A DNA stretch of 64,000 bases, taken from assembly GCF_028023875.1 (NCBI RefSeq), contig NZ_JAQIPB010000007.1, forward strand, positions 1-64,000, read 5' to 3'. This document shows, piece after piece, positions 1 to 8,903 of this stretch. The position numbers and the translations under genes were made by a program. This stretch comes from Xenophilus arseniciresistens. Its GTDB lineage: Bacteria; Pseudomonadota; Gammaproteobacteria; Burkholderiales; Burkholderiaceae_C. Numbering within the stretch: position 1 is the stretch's first letter; each line of letters begins with the position of its first letter. A model generated the notes under the pieces. That model was not told where the DNA came from, did no database searches, and saw only the letters and a program-made list of their open reading frames with translations.

Positions 1-167
1 CCCAGGGGCTTTTGCATGGCCTCGGCCAGGTCGCGGGCCACGCGGTCGGTGGGGCCGCCGGCAGCAAAGGGCACCACGATGGTGATGGGCTTGCCGCCCG
101 GGAAGTCCTGCGCGTGCGCGCCTGCGGCCGCAAGGGCCATCGCTGTGAAGGCGAACAGTTTCTTCAT
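1..167 (-). CDS. Bug/TctC-family tripartite tricarboxylate transporter binding protein (5' part only)
   Basis: Only the first 55 codons are inside the window; the gene runs off the left edge. Visible are a short signal peptide (MKKLFAFTAMALAAAGAHA, cleavage likely before QDFPGG) and the family hallmark PGGKPITIVVPFAAGGPTD, the start of the first ligand-binding loop of Bug proteins. Such proteins are periplasmic solute receptors for small carboxylates; many in Burkholderiales are orphans without a TctA/TctB membrane pair nearby. The ligand cannot be told. The start follows from the ATG right before a clean signal peptide. The family call is firm because of the PxGGxxD motif; function beyond 'periplasmic receptor' is inference. 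Confidence 0.85.
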   Translation of the reverse strand, partial: MKKLFAFTAMALAAAGAHAQDFPGGKPITIVVPFAAGGPTDRVARDLAEAMQKPL

Positions 168-349
168 GCTGTCTCCGAAGAGGTTACAAAATGCTAAACG
201 GCGCGATGCTACCGACGCCCGTGCGCTGCCGCTACCCGAAACTTCACCAATGCAGGGGCATCAGTGGCTTTTCGCCGGGAATTTTTGGGAGCCTGCGCCA
301 GCGCAGGGCGACAGCGGCAGGGGTCCGAGGCAGCGAAGACAATGGTGGC

Positions 350-589
350 ATGTCTTTGCATTCAAGTGAATCGGGCGATGCGCAGGCGCGCGAGCGACTG
401 ACCGAGCTGGAGATCAAGGCGAGCTACGCCGAGGATCTGCTGGAGCAGCTCAACCTCATGGTCTATCGCCAGCAGCAGCAGATCGACGCGCTGCAGCGCC
501 AGCTGCACGAGCTGCAGCAGCGCCAGTCGGCCGAGCCGGGCAGCGGCGCCGCGCGCAATCTGCGCGACGAACTGCCGCCGCATTACTGA
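350..589 (+). CDS. slyX: SlyX family protein
   Basis: A 79-residue acidic protein dominated by one heptad-like helix (about residues 14-62: LTELEIKASYAEDLLEQL followed by a Gln-rich stretch), ending in LPPHY, the usual C-terminus of SlyX. The family is short (70-80 aa), cytoplasmic and coiled-coil; its function is unknown. I chose the internal ATG at 350 because the longer in-frame reading adds 53 residues with no family resemblance and the remaining length matches SlyX. The 3' end overlaps the stop of the convergent ligase gene by 7 bases, so the two genes share their terminal region. Confidence 0.85.
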   Translation: MSLHSSESGDAQARERLTELEIKASYAEDLLEQLNLMVYRQQQQIDALQRQLHELQQRQSAEPGSGAARNLRDELPPHY

Positions 590-1830
590 TAGCTGCGCGC
601 GTCCTCGATCACCTTGCCATCGTTGGGCAGGCTGCCGGGCGCCAGCACCTCGATCTCGGCGCGCAGCTTGGTCACTTCGCGCACTGCATCGGCCAGCCGG
701 GTGGCCAGGCCTTCGGGGGCTGCCTCGCATTCCACCTTCAGCGTCATGCGGTCCTCGCCGGTCTGGCCCAGCACGACCAGGCGGGCGCGCCGCACCTCGC
801 CAAAGCGCCGCACCACTTCGGCCACCTGGGAGGGATGCACGAACATGCCGCGCACCTTGGTGGTCTGGTCGGCCCGGCCCATCCAGCCCTTGATGCGCAC
901 ATTGCTGCGGCCCGTGGGGCAGGGGCCCGGCAGCACGGCCGACAGATCGCCGGTGCCGAAGCGGATCAGCGGGTAGTCGGGGTTGAGCGTGGTGACCACG
1001 ATCTCGCCCACTTCGCCTTCGGGCACCGGGTCGCCGGTGCCTGGGCGCACGATCTCCAGCAGCACGCCTTCGTCCACCACCAGACCCTCGCGCGCAGCGG
1101 TCTCGTAGGCGATCAGCCCCAGGTCGGCCGTGGCATAGCACTGGGTGCCCTGCACGCCGCGCTCGGCCAGAAAGGCGTGCAGGCTGGGCGGGTAGGCCTC
1201 GCCCGACACCAGGGCCTTGCGCAGCGAGCCCAGGGTCTGGCCCTTCTCGGCTGCCTTCTCCAGCAGGATCTTCAAGAAGCTGGGCGTGCCCACGTAGCCG
1301 TCGGGCTTGAGGTGCGCGATGGCTTCGAGCTGCTGCTCCGTCTGGCCCGTGCCGCCGGCAAAGACGGTGCAGCCCAGCGCCTGGGCGCCGCTTTCCATGA
1401 TCGAGCCCGCAGGCGTCATGTGGTAGCTGAAGCTGTTGTGCACCAGCTCGCCCGCGCGAAAGCCCGCCGCGAACAGCGCCCGCGCGGTGCGCCAGTAGTC
1501 GGTGCCGACGCCTTCGGGTTCGTAGATGGGGCCCGGGCTGGCGAAGATGCGGCGCATGCGCGCGCCGCGCGGGATGGCCGCGAAGCCGCCAAAGGCGTCT
1601 TCGTCACGCCGCGACTGCTGCAGCGCCAGCAACTCGGACTTGCGCGTCACGGGCAGCTTCGCGAGCGCCGCGCGGCTGCTCACATCGGCCGGCTTCACGC
1701 CATCGAGGATCTTTGCGAAGGCTGCAGAAGCCGTCTGTGCCTGCAGCAGCTGCTTGGGCAGTGCGGCCAGCAGGTCGCGTTCGCGCTCGGCCGGATCGCG
1801 CGTTTCCAGCGCATCGTAGAAATCAGTCAT
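583..1830 (-). CDS. PaaK-like (phenylacetate-CoA ligase family) AMP-forming ligase
   Basis: A 415-residue ANL-superfamily protein, close to PaaK in length and C-terminal motifs: YPLIRFGTGDLS (the ADP-binding RxGD region), GWMGRADQTTKVRGMFV (hinge motif) and a terminal small domain ending in DGKVIEDAR. It would activate a carboxylic acid to its CoA thioester. Oddity: where PaaK has the phosphate loop SSGTTG it reads FASPGPIYEPEG, so the usual Ser/Thr/Gly loop is absent; GTGQTEQQL further on is retained. It starts inside the stop codon of the upstream LivF gene (ATGA overlap), so it is the last gene of the 583-8833 operon and probably acts on the imported substrate. Which acid is unknown. Confidence 0.8.
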   Translation of the reverse strand: MTDFYDALETRDPAERERDLLAALPKQLLQAQTASAAFAKILDGVKPADVSSRAALAKLPVTRKSELLALQQSRRDEDAFGGFAAIPRGARMRRIFASPGPIYEPEGVGTDYWRTARALFAAGFRAGELVHNSFSYHMTPAGSIMESGAQALGCTVFAGGTGQTEQQLEAIAHLKPDGYVGTPSFLKILLEKAAEKGQTLGSLRKALVSGEAYPPSLHAFLAERGVQGTQCYATADLGLIAYETAAREGLVVDEGVLLEIVRPGTGDPVPEGEVGEIVVTTLNPDYPLIRFGTGDLSAVLPGPCPTGRSNVRIKGWMGRADQTTKVRGMFVHPSQVAEVVRRFGEVRRARLVVLGQTGEDRMTLKVECEAAPEGLATRLADAVREVTKLRAEIEVLAPGSLPNDGKVIEDARSYQ

Positions 1831-2654
1831 GCCAACCACCGCTTGCGGCGCTTGTAGCTCTTCACGTCGCGAAAGCTCTTGCGGCCTTCGCCGCCGGCGC
1901 CCAGGTAGAACTCCTTGACGTCCTCGTTCTCGCGCAGCGCGCTGGCCGCGCCGTCCATCACCACGCGCCCGCTCTCCAGGATGTAGCCGAAGTCGGCATA
2001 GCGCAGCGCCATGTTGGTGTTCTGCTCGGCCAGCAGGAAGGTGACGCCCTCGCGCGTGTTCAGGTCCTTCACGATCTCGAAGACCTCCTCGACGATCTGC
2101 GGCGCCAGGCCCATGGAGGGCTCGTCCAGCAGCACCATCTTTGGGTTGGCCATCAGAGCGCGGCCGATGGCGCACATCTGCTGCTCGCCGCCCGAGGTGT
2201 AGGCGGCCTGGCTGGTGCGGCGGGTCTTGAGCCGGGGAAAGTAGTTGTAGACCTTCTCCAGCGTCTGCTCCACGGCGGCCTTGCCGTCGCGGCGCGTGTA
2301 GGCGCCGGTCATGAGGTTTTCCTCGATGCTCAGGTGGGCGAAGCAGTGCCGCCCTTCCATCACCTGGATCACCCCCCGGTCTACCAGTTCGGCGGGCGTG
2401 AGGTTCTCGATGCGCTCGCCGCGCAGCGAGATCGAGCCCTTGGTCACGGCGCCGCGCTCGGCATGCAGCAGGTTGGACACCGCGCGCAGCGTGGTGGTCT
2501 TGCCGGCCCCGTTGGCGCCCAGCAGGGCCACGATGCTGCCCTCGTCCACGCGCAGCGAGACCCCCTTGAGGACCAGGATCACGTGGTTGTAGATGACCTC
2601 GATGCCGTTGACGTCGAGGAGTTCGCGGCGCGTGGCCGAAGGCAGTTCGGACAT
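1827..2654 (-). CDS. Liv-type ABC transporter ATP-binding protein (LivF-like)
   Basis: 275 aa ATPase of the branched-chain amino acid transporter class. Walker A GANGAGKTT (about residue 46), signature SGGEQQM, Walker B LLDEPSMGLAP and the switch His region are all intact. The insertion VMEGRHCFAHLSIEENL replaces the usual 'VPEGR' of LivF and is typical of the subfamily linked to acyl-CoA ligases. It powers import with the second ATPase at 6051-6887 and permeases at 4033-6041. The C-terminus extends past the usual 235-240 residues with a basic tail (RKSFRDVKSYKRRKRW), a feature shared with the LivF-like protein at 57328. The binding protein gene lies 7 bases upstream and the ligase overlaps downstream, so co-transcription is nearly certain. 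Confidence 0.92.
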   Translation of the reverse strand: MSELPSATRRELLDVNGIEVIYNHVILVLKGVSLRVDEGSIVALLGANGAGKTTTLRAVSNLLHAERGAVTKGSISLRGERIENLTPAELVDRGVIQVMEGRHCFAHLSIEENLMTGAYTRRDGKAAVEQTLEKVYNYFPRLKTRRTSQAAYTSGGEQQMCAIGRALMANPKMVLLDEPSMGLAPQIVEEVFEIVKDLNTREGVTFLLAEQNTNMALRYADFGYILESGRVVMDGAASALRENEDVKEFYLGAGGEGRKSFRDVKSYKRRKRWLA

Positions 2655-2661
2655 GGCTTTC

Positions 2662-3966
2662 TTACGAGCAGGAACGGGGCGTGATCTTCTTGTCGGCCGC
2701 GTACTTGGCCGCCAGCTCCTTGACCATCGGGTCGATCAGGGCCTTGTCGGCCTGGTACCAGTCGGAGGTGATGTTCCACTTGGCGCCGTCCCACTGGACG
2801 ATGCGCGCCCAGTCCGTGCCCAGGTGGTTGCTGCACGAGGTCTTGACCGGGCGCATCACTTCGCCAAAGCCCAGGGCCTTGAGCTTGTCGGCCGTCAGGT
2901 CCAGGTTCTCCATGCCCCACTTGATCTGCTCGGCCGTCATGACCTTGCCCTTGCCGAACTTCTCCTGCGCGGCGCGGACGGCCTCCACCTGCAGCATCGA
3001 GATCATCATGCCGCGCGTGTGGGCGATCGAACCGATCGAGCCGGCACTGGACGCCGTGCCCTGGCCCTTGTCGTACACCAGCTTCTTCAGCTCGTCATGG
3101 ACCTTGTCCTTGGCCGCGCTGTTGTGGATGGTGATGGCGTTGTAGCCCTTGGCGCCGGCGCCGATGTCCTTGACGTCATGGTCCGAGCCGGCCCACCAGA
3201 TCGCGTAGATCTTCTCGCGCGGGTAGCCCGTGGCCTGGGCCTCGCGCACGGCGGCGGGCGTCATCACGCCGGCCGACCACAGCAGCACGTAGTCGGGGCG
3301 CTGCTGGCGGATCTGCAGCCAGGTGCTCTTCTGCTCCACGCCGGGCGGCGTGACCGGGAACAGCGACAGCTCGAAGCCTTCCTTGGCCGCGCGCTTTTGC
3401 AGCAGCAGGATGGGCTCCTTGCCATAGGGGGAGTCGTGGTAGACCAGCGCGATCTTCTTGCCCTTGAGGCTGCCCTTCTCCTTCTTCAGGATGTCCTGCA
3501 CCATCACGTCGGCCGCGGTCCAGTAGGTGCCCAGCAGCGGGAAGTTCCATTCGAAGACCGTGCCGTCCACCGATTGCGACAGGCCATAGCCCGGCGTCAC
3601 GACCAGCTTCTTGTCGACGAAGGCCTTGTCGGTCACGGCGAAGGTGATGCCGGTGGACTGGGTGTCGAAGCCGGCATCGCCCTTGCCCTTGAGGCGCTCG
3701 TAGCACTCCACGCCCTTGGCCGCGTCATAGGCGGTCTCGCATTCCTCGAAGGCCAGCTTCACGCCGTTGACGCCGCCGTCGCGCGCGTTGATCAGCTTGA
3801 GGTAGTCCTGCTTGCCGTCGGCCCATGGAATGCCCAGGGGCGCGAACTGGCCCGTCCGGTAGACCAGCAGCGGCACGAACTGCTCGGCCGCCTGGGCCTG
3901 GGCGCCGGGCGCCGCCAGCAGGGACAGGCTGGCCGCAGCCAGCGCAGCGAGGGATCTCAGCTTCAT
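2662..3966 (-). CDS. Liv-type ABC transporter periplasmic substrate-binding protein
   Basis: 434 residues with a clear Sec signal peptide (MKLRSLAALAAASLSLLAAP, cleavage after AQA). The mature part is a type I periplasmic binding fold; it has GIPWADGKQDYLKLINARDGG near the start and two Cys pairs (ECETAYDAAKGVECYE and the C-terminal PRSCS/KTSCSN). This is the long form seen in operons with CoA ligases rather than the LivJ/K amino-acid type, so the ligand is more likely an organic acid than leucine (inference). I chose the ATG at 3966 over the one 24 bases upstream because the signal peptide begins there and a purine-rich AGGAGA lies just 5' of it. It is the fifth gene of the operon. Confidence 0.9.
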   Translation of the reverse strand: MKLRSLAALAAASLSLLAAPGAQAQAAEQFVPLLVYRTGQFAPLGIPWADGKQDYLKLINARDGGVNGVKLAFEECETAYDAAKGVECYERLKGKGDAGFDTQSTGITFAVTDKAFVDKKLVVTPGYGLSQSVDGTVFEWNFPLLGTYWTAADVMVQDILKKEKGSLKGKKIALVYHDSPYGKEPILLLQKRAAKEGFELSLFPVTPPGVEQKSTWLQIRQQRPDYVLLWSAGVMTPAAVREAQATGYPREKIYAIWWAGSDHDVKDIGAGAKGYNAITIHNSAAKDKVHDELKKLVYDKGQGTASSAGSIGSIAHTRGMMISMLQVEAVRAAQEKFGKGKVMTAEQIKWGMENLDLTADKLKALGFGEVMRPVKTSCSNHLGTDWARIVQWDGAKWNITSDWYQADKALIDPMVKELAAKYAADKKITPRSCS

Positions 3967-4032
3967 GGTTTGTCTCCTAGGAATGGGCACGTTGCGTGCA
4001 TGGGTGAAGCGATGCGCAAAAAAAGCGCGCGT

Positions 4033-5097
4033 TCAATGCGGGAAGGGCCACAGGCGCAGCTTCTCGCGCGCCGTGAGCCACAGGCGCGCCAGGCCATGGG
4101 GCTCGACGATCAGGAAGAACACGATCAGCGCGCCGAAGATCATGTGCTCCAGGTGCGAGGCCGTGGCGGTGGAAAGCGGCAGTCCCAGCCAGTGCGGCAC
4201 GTAGTTCAGCAGCAGCGGCAGCAGCACCATGAAGGCCGCGCCGAAGAAGGCGCCCGAGATGGACCCGAGCCCGCCGATGATCACCATGAACAGCAGCTGG
4301 AAGGAACGGTCGATGTTGAAGGCCGCGGGCTCCCAGGAGCCCAGGTGCACGAAGGCCCACAGCGCGCCGGCCACGCCCACGATGAAGGAGCTGACGGCAA
4401 AGGCCGAGAGCTTGGCGTACACGGGCCGGATGCCGATCACCGCGGCTGCCACGTCCATGTCGCGGATGGCCATCCACTGGCGGCCGATGGCGCCGCGCAC
4501 CAGGTTCTTGGCCAGCAGCGCGGTCACGCACACCAGGCCCAGGCACATCAGGTACTTCTGCACCGGCGTGTCCACCGGCAGGCCGAAGAAGGACAGCGCC
4601 CCCACGCTCACCGAGCCCGATGGCGAATCGTTGGTGACCCACTTGACGCGGTTGGTGAACCAGTCCGTGAAGAACTGGGCCGCCAAGGTGGCCACGGCCA
4701 GGTACAGCCCGCGGATGCGCAGGCTTGGAATGCCGAAGAGCACGCCGAAGACCGTGGCCGCCAGGCCGCCGCCGATCAGCGCCAGCAGCAGCGGGATGCC
4801 TTCGATGCGCACCTGCAGGTTGTAGGCCGCGTAGGCGCCGATGGCCATGAAGGCGCCCGTGCCCAGCGAGATCTGGCCGCAGTAGCCCACCAGGATGTTC
4901 AGGCCCAGCGCGGCCAGCGACAGGATCAAGAACGGAATCAGGATGGCGCGAAAGAAATAGTCGCTGGCCAGCAGCGGCACCGCCACGAAGGCCAGCGCCA
5001 GCAGCAGGTAGATGGCTAAGCGGTCCTGCAGCACCGGAAAGATCTGCAGGTCGGCGCGGTAGGTTTTCTTGAACTGGCCGTTCTCGCGGTAAAGCAT
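4033..5097 (-). CDS. Liv-type ABC transporter permease (LivM-like)
   Basis: 354 aa inner-membrane protein with about 8-10 hydrophobic segments. The LivM hallmarks are GLNILVGYCGQISLGTGAF in the first third and GGLGSISGAFFGAAF near the C-terminus, the coupling-helix region that contacts the ATPases. The N-terminal cytoplasmic leader (MLYRENGQFKKTYRADL) resembles that of the ligase-linked subfamily; the LivM-like protein at 55414 likewise has a charged leader before its first helix. Lies 14 bases downstream of the LivH-like gene and 66 bases upstream of the binding protein. Forms the channel as a heterodimer with LivH. Confidence 0.92.
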   Translation of the reverse strand: MLYRENGQFKKTYRADLQIFPVLQDRLAIYLLLALAFVAVPLLASDYFFRAILIPFLILSLAALGLNILVGYCGQISLGTGAFMAIGAYAAYNLQVRIEGIPLLLALIGGGLAATVFGVLFGIPSLRIRGLYLAVATLAAQFFTDWFTNRVKWVTNDSPSGSVSVGALSFFGLPVDTPVQKYLMCLGLVCVTALLAKNLVRGAIGRQWMAIRDMDVAAAVIGIRPVYAKLSAFAVSSFIVGVAGALWAFVHLGSWEPAAFNIDRSFQLLFMVIIGGLGSISGAFFGAAFMVLLPLLLNYVPHWLGLPLSTATASHLEHMIFGALIVFFLIVEPHGLARLWLTAREKLRLWPFPH

Positions 5098-5111
5098 GGG
5101 TCGTTTCCTTC

Positions 5112-6041
5112 TTACACGCGATCAATGATCTTGTCGCCGAACAGGCCCTGGGGCCGCAGCAGCAGGAAGCCCAGCGCCAGCACGTAGGCGAACCAGTTCT
5201 CGATGCCGCCGCCCAGCATGGGGCCGATGTAGATCTCCGAGAGCTTCTCGCCCGCGCCGATGATCAGCCCGCCCACGATGGCGCCCGGCACCGAGGTGAG
5301 TCCGCCCAGGATCACCACCGGCAGCGCCTTGAGCGCCACCAGCGAGATCGAGAACTGCACGCCCAGCTTGGAGCCCCAGATGATCCCGGCCACCAGCGCG
5401 ACGATGCCGCCGATGGTCCAGACGATGACCCAGATGCGCGACAGCGGGATGCCGATGGATTGCGCGGCCTGGTGGTCGTCGGCCACGGCGCGCAGCGCGC
5501 GGCCCGTGGGCGTCTTCTGGAAGAACAGCGTCAGGCAGATCACCAGCAGCGCCGAGACGGCCGCGGCGTACAGGTCTTCCTTGCTCAGCAGCAGGCCGCC
5601 TTCGAAAGTGCCTTCCAGCACCATCATCGGGTCCTTGGGCATGCCCACGTCGATCTTGTAGGTGGCGCTGCCGAACAGCAGCTGGCCCGCGCCGTCGATG
5701 AAGTAGGCGATGCCCAGCGTGGCCATGAGCAGCGCGATCGGCTCCTGGCCCACCAGCTGGCGCAGCGCCAGGCGCTCGATCAGCCAGGCCAGGCCGGCCA
5801 TCAGCGCGATGGCCGCCACCAGCGCCAGCACATTGGCCAGCAGCAGGCTTTCAAAGCCCAGCCACTTGGGGAACCACTCGGAAAAACGCGCCATCGCCAG
5901 CGCCGCGAACAGCACCATCGCGCCCTGCGCGAAGTTGAAGACGCCCGAGGCCTTGAAGATCAGCACGAAGCCCAGCGCCACGAGTGCGTAGAGCATGCCG
6001 GCCATCAGGCCGCCGAACAGTGTTTCTAGGAAGAATCCCAT
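5112..6041 (-). CDS. Liv-type ABC transporter permease (LivH-like)
   Basis: 309 aa, polytopic (about 8 helices). Family signatures: GLMAGMLYALVALGFVLIF at the N-terminus, SGVFNFAQGAM, and GGLTSVPGAIVGGLIIGAGE at the coupling region. Pairs with the LivM-like permease to form the translocation pore of the importer. It begins 9 bases after the stop of the LivG-like ATPase gene, so it is translationally linked. The C-terminus ends in LLRPQGLFGDKIIDRV, the usual LivH ending. Confidence 0.92.
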   Translation of the reverse strand: MGFFLETLFGGLMAGMLYALVALGFVLIFKASGVFNFAQGAMVLFAALAMARFSEWFPKWLGFESLLLANVLALVAAIALMAGLAWLIERLALRQLVGQEPIALLMATLGIAYFIDGAGQLLFGSATYKIDVGMPKDPMMVLEGTFEGGLLLSKEDLYAAAVSALLVICLTLFFQKTPTGRALRAVADDHQAAQSIGIPLSRIWVIVWTIGGIVALVAGIIWGSKLGVQFSISLVALKALPVVILGGLTSVPGAIVGGLIIGAGEKLSEIYIGPMLGGGIENWFAYVLALGFLLLRPQGLFGDKIIDRV

Positions 6042-6050
6042 GATGCGGCC

Positions 6051-6887
6051 TCAATGTGTGGTGCCTAGATATGCGCGGATCACGTCTTCGTTGCCGCGCA
6101 CCTCCTCCGGCGTGCCATCGCCGATCTTCTTGCCGTAGTCCAGCACCACCACGCGGTCGGAGATGTCCATCACCACGCCCATGTCGTGCTCGATCAGCAC
6201 GACCGTGGTGCCGAACTCGTCGTTCACGTCCAGGATGAAGCGGCACATGTCCTGCTTCTCTTCCACGTTCATGCCCGCCATGGGTTCGTCCAGCAGCAGC
6301 ACCTGCGGCTCCATCGCCAGCGCGCGGCCCAGGTCCACGCGCTTTTGCAGGCCGTAGGGCAGGCGCCCCACGGGCGTCTTGCGCCAGGGCTGGATCTCCA
6401 GGAAGTCGATGATGCGTTCGACCTTCTCGCGGTGCGCGATCTCCTCGCGCTCGGCCGGCCCCCAGCGCAGGGCCTGCATGAAAAGGTTGCTCTTCATGCG
6501 CAGGTTGCGCCCGGTCATGATGTTGTCCAGCACGCTCATGCCCTTGAACAGGGCCAGGTTCTGGAAGGTGCGCGCCACGCCCATCTCGGCCACTTGGCGG
6601 GAGTTCATGTGGCGGAAGGTCTGGCCGCGGAAGGTGATGGCGCCTTCCTGCGGCGCGTACACGCCGTTGATGCAGTTGAGCATCGAGCTCTTGCCTGCGC
6701 CGTTGGGGCCGATGATGGCGCGCACCTCGTGCTCGCGCACGTCGAAGCTGATGTCGGTCAATGCCTTCACGCCGCCAAAGCGCAGCGAGATGTTCTTCAC
6801 CTCCAGGATCACGTCGCCGATCTGGCGGCCCGTGGCGGGTGCCGTGGCCGGTGCTGCGGTGGGCAAGGGTAGATCGTTCATTTTCAT
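6051..6887 (-). CDS. Liv-type ABC transporter ATP-binding protein (LivG-like)
   Basis: 278 aa. Walker A is GPNGAGKSS (about residue 53); ARTFQN, a LivG marker, follows. The signature loop reads LPYGLQKRVDLG instead of LSGGQ, normal for the LivG class; Walker B is LLDEPMAGMN and the switch region IEHDMGVVM. A Thr/Pro/Ala-rich leader of about 20 residues precedes the ABC domain. Two in-frame starts exist (MKMN); the first overlaps the ligase stop (TGATG), so translational coupling favours it. It partners with the LivF-like ATPase at 1827. Confidence 0.92.
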   Translation of the reverse strand: MKMNDLPLPTAAPATAPATGRQIGDVILEVKNISLRFGGVKALTDISFDVREHEVRAIIGPNGAGKSSMLNCINGVYAPQEGAITFRGQTFRHMNSRQVAEMGVARTFQNLALFKGMSVLDNIMTGRNLRMKSNLFMQALRWGPAEREEIAHREKVERIIDFLEIQPWRKTPVGRLPYGLQKRVDLGRALAMEPQVLLLDEPMAGMNVEEKQDMCRFILDVNDEFGTTVVLIEHDMGVVMDISDRVVVLDYGKKIGDGTPEEVRGNEDVIRAYLGTTH

Positions 6888-8833
6888 CAGGCCGCCTTGC
6901 GCACGGGTTCGAAGGTGCGGGCATCCAGGATCTTCAAGGTCGCGCTCACGCTGCCGGTGCGCCCGTCCTCGAACTTGACCTGGGTCTCGATGTACTGCTG
7001 GTCGCGGCCCGCATAGAGCGCGTCGATCAGCACGGCGTACTTCTCGGCGATGAAGCCGCGGCGGACCTTGTTGGTGCGCGTGAGCTCGTTGTCGTCGGCA
7101 TCCAGCTCCTTGTGCAGCACCAGGAAGCGGCTGACCTGGCTGCCCGCCAGCATGGCGTCCTGCGCCAGGTCGGCATTGACCTTCTGCACGCACTCGCGCA
7201 TCAGCTCATACACCTCGGCCTTGCCCGCCAGATCGGTGTAGCCCGCATAGGGCAGGTTGCGCCGCTCGGCCCAGTTGCCGACGGCCTCGAAGTCGATGTT
7301 GAGCATCACGCAGACCGTGGCCCGGCCGTCGCCATAGGCCACGGCTTCCTTGATGTGCGGGAAGAACTTGAGCTTGTTCTCCACGTACTTGGGCGCGAAC
7401 ATGGCGCCGTCGTTGGCGCCGCCGGCCAGCCGGCCCACGTCCTTCACACGGTCGATGATCTTGAGCTGGCCGCTCGCATCCAGGAAGCCGGCGTCGCTGG
7501 TGTGGTACCAGCCGTCGGCCGTCAGCACCTCGTCGGTGGCCTTCTGGTTCTTGTAGTAGCCCTTGAGCAGGCCGGCCGAGCGCACCAGGATTTCGCCGTT
7601 GTCGGCCACCTTGATCTCCACGCCCTCAATGGGCACGCCCACCGTGTCGGCGCGCACGGCGTTGTCGGGCTGCAGGCAGACGAACACGGCGGTCTCGGTC
7701 GAGCCGTAGAGCTGCTTCAGGTTGATGCCGATGGCGCGGTAGAAGGTGAACAGGTCCGGCCCGATGGCCTCGCCCGCCGTGTAGGCCACGCGCACGCGCG
7801 AGAAGCCCAGCGTGTTGCGCAGCGGGCCATAGACCAGCAGATCGCCCAGGCCGTAGAGCAGCCGGTCCAGCAGGCCCAGGCGCTGGCCGTCCATCTTCGC
7901 GGGGCCCACGCGCCGCGCCACGTCCATGAAGCGGTGGAACATGCTGCGCTTGATGCGGCCCGCATCTTCCATGCGGATCATCACGCTGGTCAGCAGCCCT
8001 TCGAACACGCGCGGTGGCGCGAAGTAGTAGGTGGGGCCGATCTCCTTGAGGTCGATGCTGACGGTGGCGGCCGACTCGGGGCAGTTCACCACGTAGCCGC
8101 AGGCCAGCCACTGCGCGTAGCTGAAGATGTTCTGGCCGATCCAGGCCGGCGGCAGGTAGGCCAGCACGTCTTCGGCGGCCGTCAGTCGGTCGAAGTCGGC
8201 GCCGGCCTTGGCGCGGTTGAGCAGGCTGCGGTGCGTGTGCACCACACCTTTGGGATTGCCCGTGGTGCCCGAGGTGAAGAACATGGCGCCCACGTCATCG
8301 GGTCGGCCCTGCGCCACCTGCCGGGCAAAGAATTCGGGGTTCTGCGCGGCCAGTGCCTGGCCCCGCTGCAGCAGATCGCCCAGGCCTTGCAGGCCGGCTT
8401 CGCTGTAGTTGCGCAGGCCGCGCGGGTCGTCATACCAGATGTGCGTGAGCGCCGGGTACTGCGCGCGCACTTCGATCATCTTGTCCACCTGCTCCTGGTC
8501 TTCCACCACGCACATGCGCACTTCGGCATTGGACAGCGGGAAGACGAATTCGGCGGCCACGGCATCCTGGTAAAGCGGCACCGGGATGGCGCCCAGCGCC
8601 TGCGCGGCCAGCATGCAGGCATACAGCCGCGGCCGGTTGGCGCCGATCACGGCCAGGTGCTCGCCGCGCTGAAGGCCGGCCGCCTGCAGGCCGCAGGCCG
8701 CATGCGCCACCATCTGCGCCAGCTCGGCCCAGCTCAGCGTCTGCCAGATGCCGAACTCCTTCTCGCGCATGGCCGGTGCCGCCGGTCGCTCGGCCGCATG
8801 CTTCATCAGCAGTTGGGGAAAGGTGGTGTCCAT
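6887..8833 (-). CDS. AMP-dependent acyl-CoA ligase, first gene of the importer operon
   Basis: 648 aa long-chain-type ANL enzyme: phosphate loop FFTSGTTGNPKGV (about residue 185), YGSTETAVF as the A5 motif, YHTSDAGFLDASGQLKIIDR as A7/A8, and a candidate catalytic lysine in TRTNKVRRGFI near residue 590. The A8 loop continues KDVGRLAGGANDGAMFAPK, more divergent than in the ligase at 58148. It would convert a long-chain, bicyclic or aromatic acid to its CoA ester right after import. Start: ATG at 8833, at which the N-terminus (MDTTFPQLLMKHAAERP) matches the family; the in-frame extension to 9109 is an artefact covering the divergent promoter and the regulator gene. It heads a seven-gene operon running down to 583. 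Confidence 0.9.
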   Translation of the reverse strand: MDTTFPQLLMKHAAERPAAPAMREKEFGIWQTLSWAELAQMVAHAACGLQAAGLQRGEHLAVIGANRPRLYACMLAAQALGAIPVPLYQDAVAAEFVFPLSNAEVRMCVVEDQEQVDKMIEVRAQYPALTHIWYDDPRGLRNYSEAGLQGLGDLLQRGQALAAQNPEFFARQVAQGRPDDVGAMFFTSGTTGNPKGVVHTHRSLLNRAKAGADFDRLTAAEDVLAYLPPAWIGQNIFSYAQWLACGYVVNCPESAATVSIDLKEIGPTYYFAPPRVFEGLLTSVMIRMEDAGRIKRSMFHRFMDVARRVGPAKMDGQRLGLLDRLLYGLGDLLVYGPLRNTLGFSRVRVAYTAGEAIGPDLFTFYRAIGINLKQLYGSTETAVFVCLQPDNAVRADTVGVPIEGVEIKVADNGEILVRSAGLLKGYYKNQKATDEVLTADGWYHTSDAGFLDASGQLKIIDRVKDVGRLAGGANDGAMFAPKYVENKLKFFPHIKEAVAYGDGRATVCVMLNIDFEAVGNWAERRNLPYAGYTDLAGKAEVYELMRECVQKVNADLAQDAMLAGSQVSRFLVLHKELDADDNELTRTNKVRRGFIAEKYAVLIDALYAGRDQQYIETQVKFEDGRTGSVSATLKILDARTFEPVRKAA

Positions 8834-8903
8834 CACGGTCCTCGGTTGACGCCCGTATGCGCAGCCGCAGCCTTGCAGAAGTGGGCGGATCGTAGGACCG
8901 GCT

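Noticed and set aside
2593-5019. Very long open frames opposite real genes (for example 808 codons over the importer operon, also 5851-6924 and 45619-48219)
   Set aside because: They mirror genes with clear family motifs on the other strand, have Arg/Ala/Gly/His-skewed composition typical of high-GC shadow frames, and no recognisable domains.
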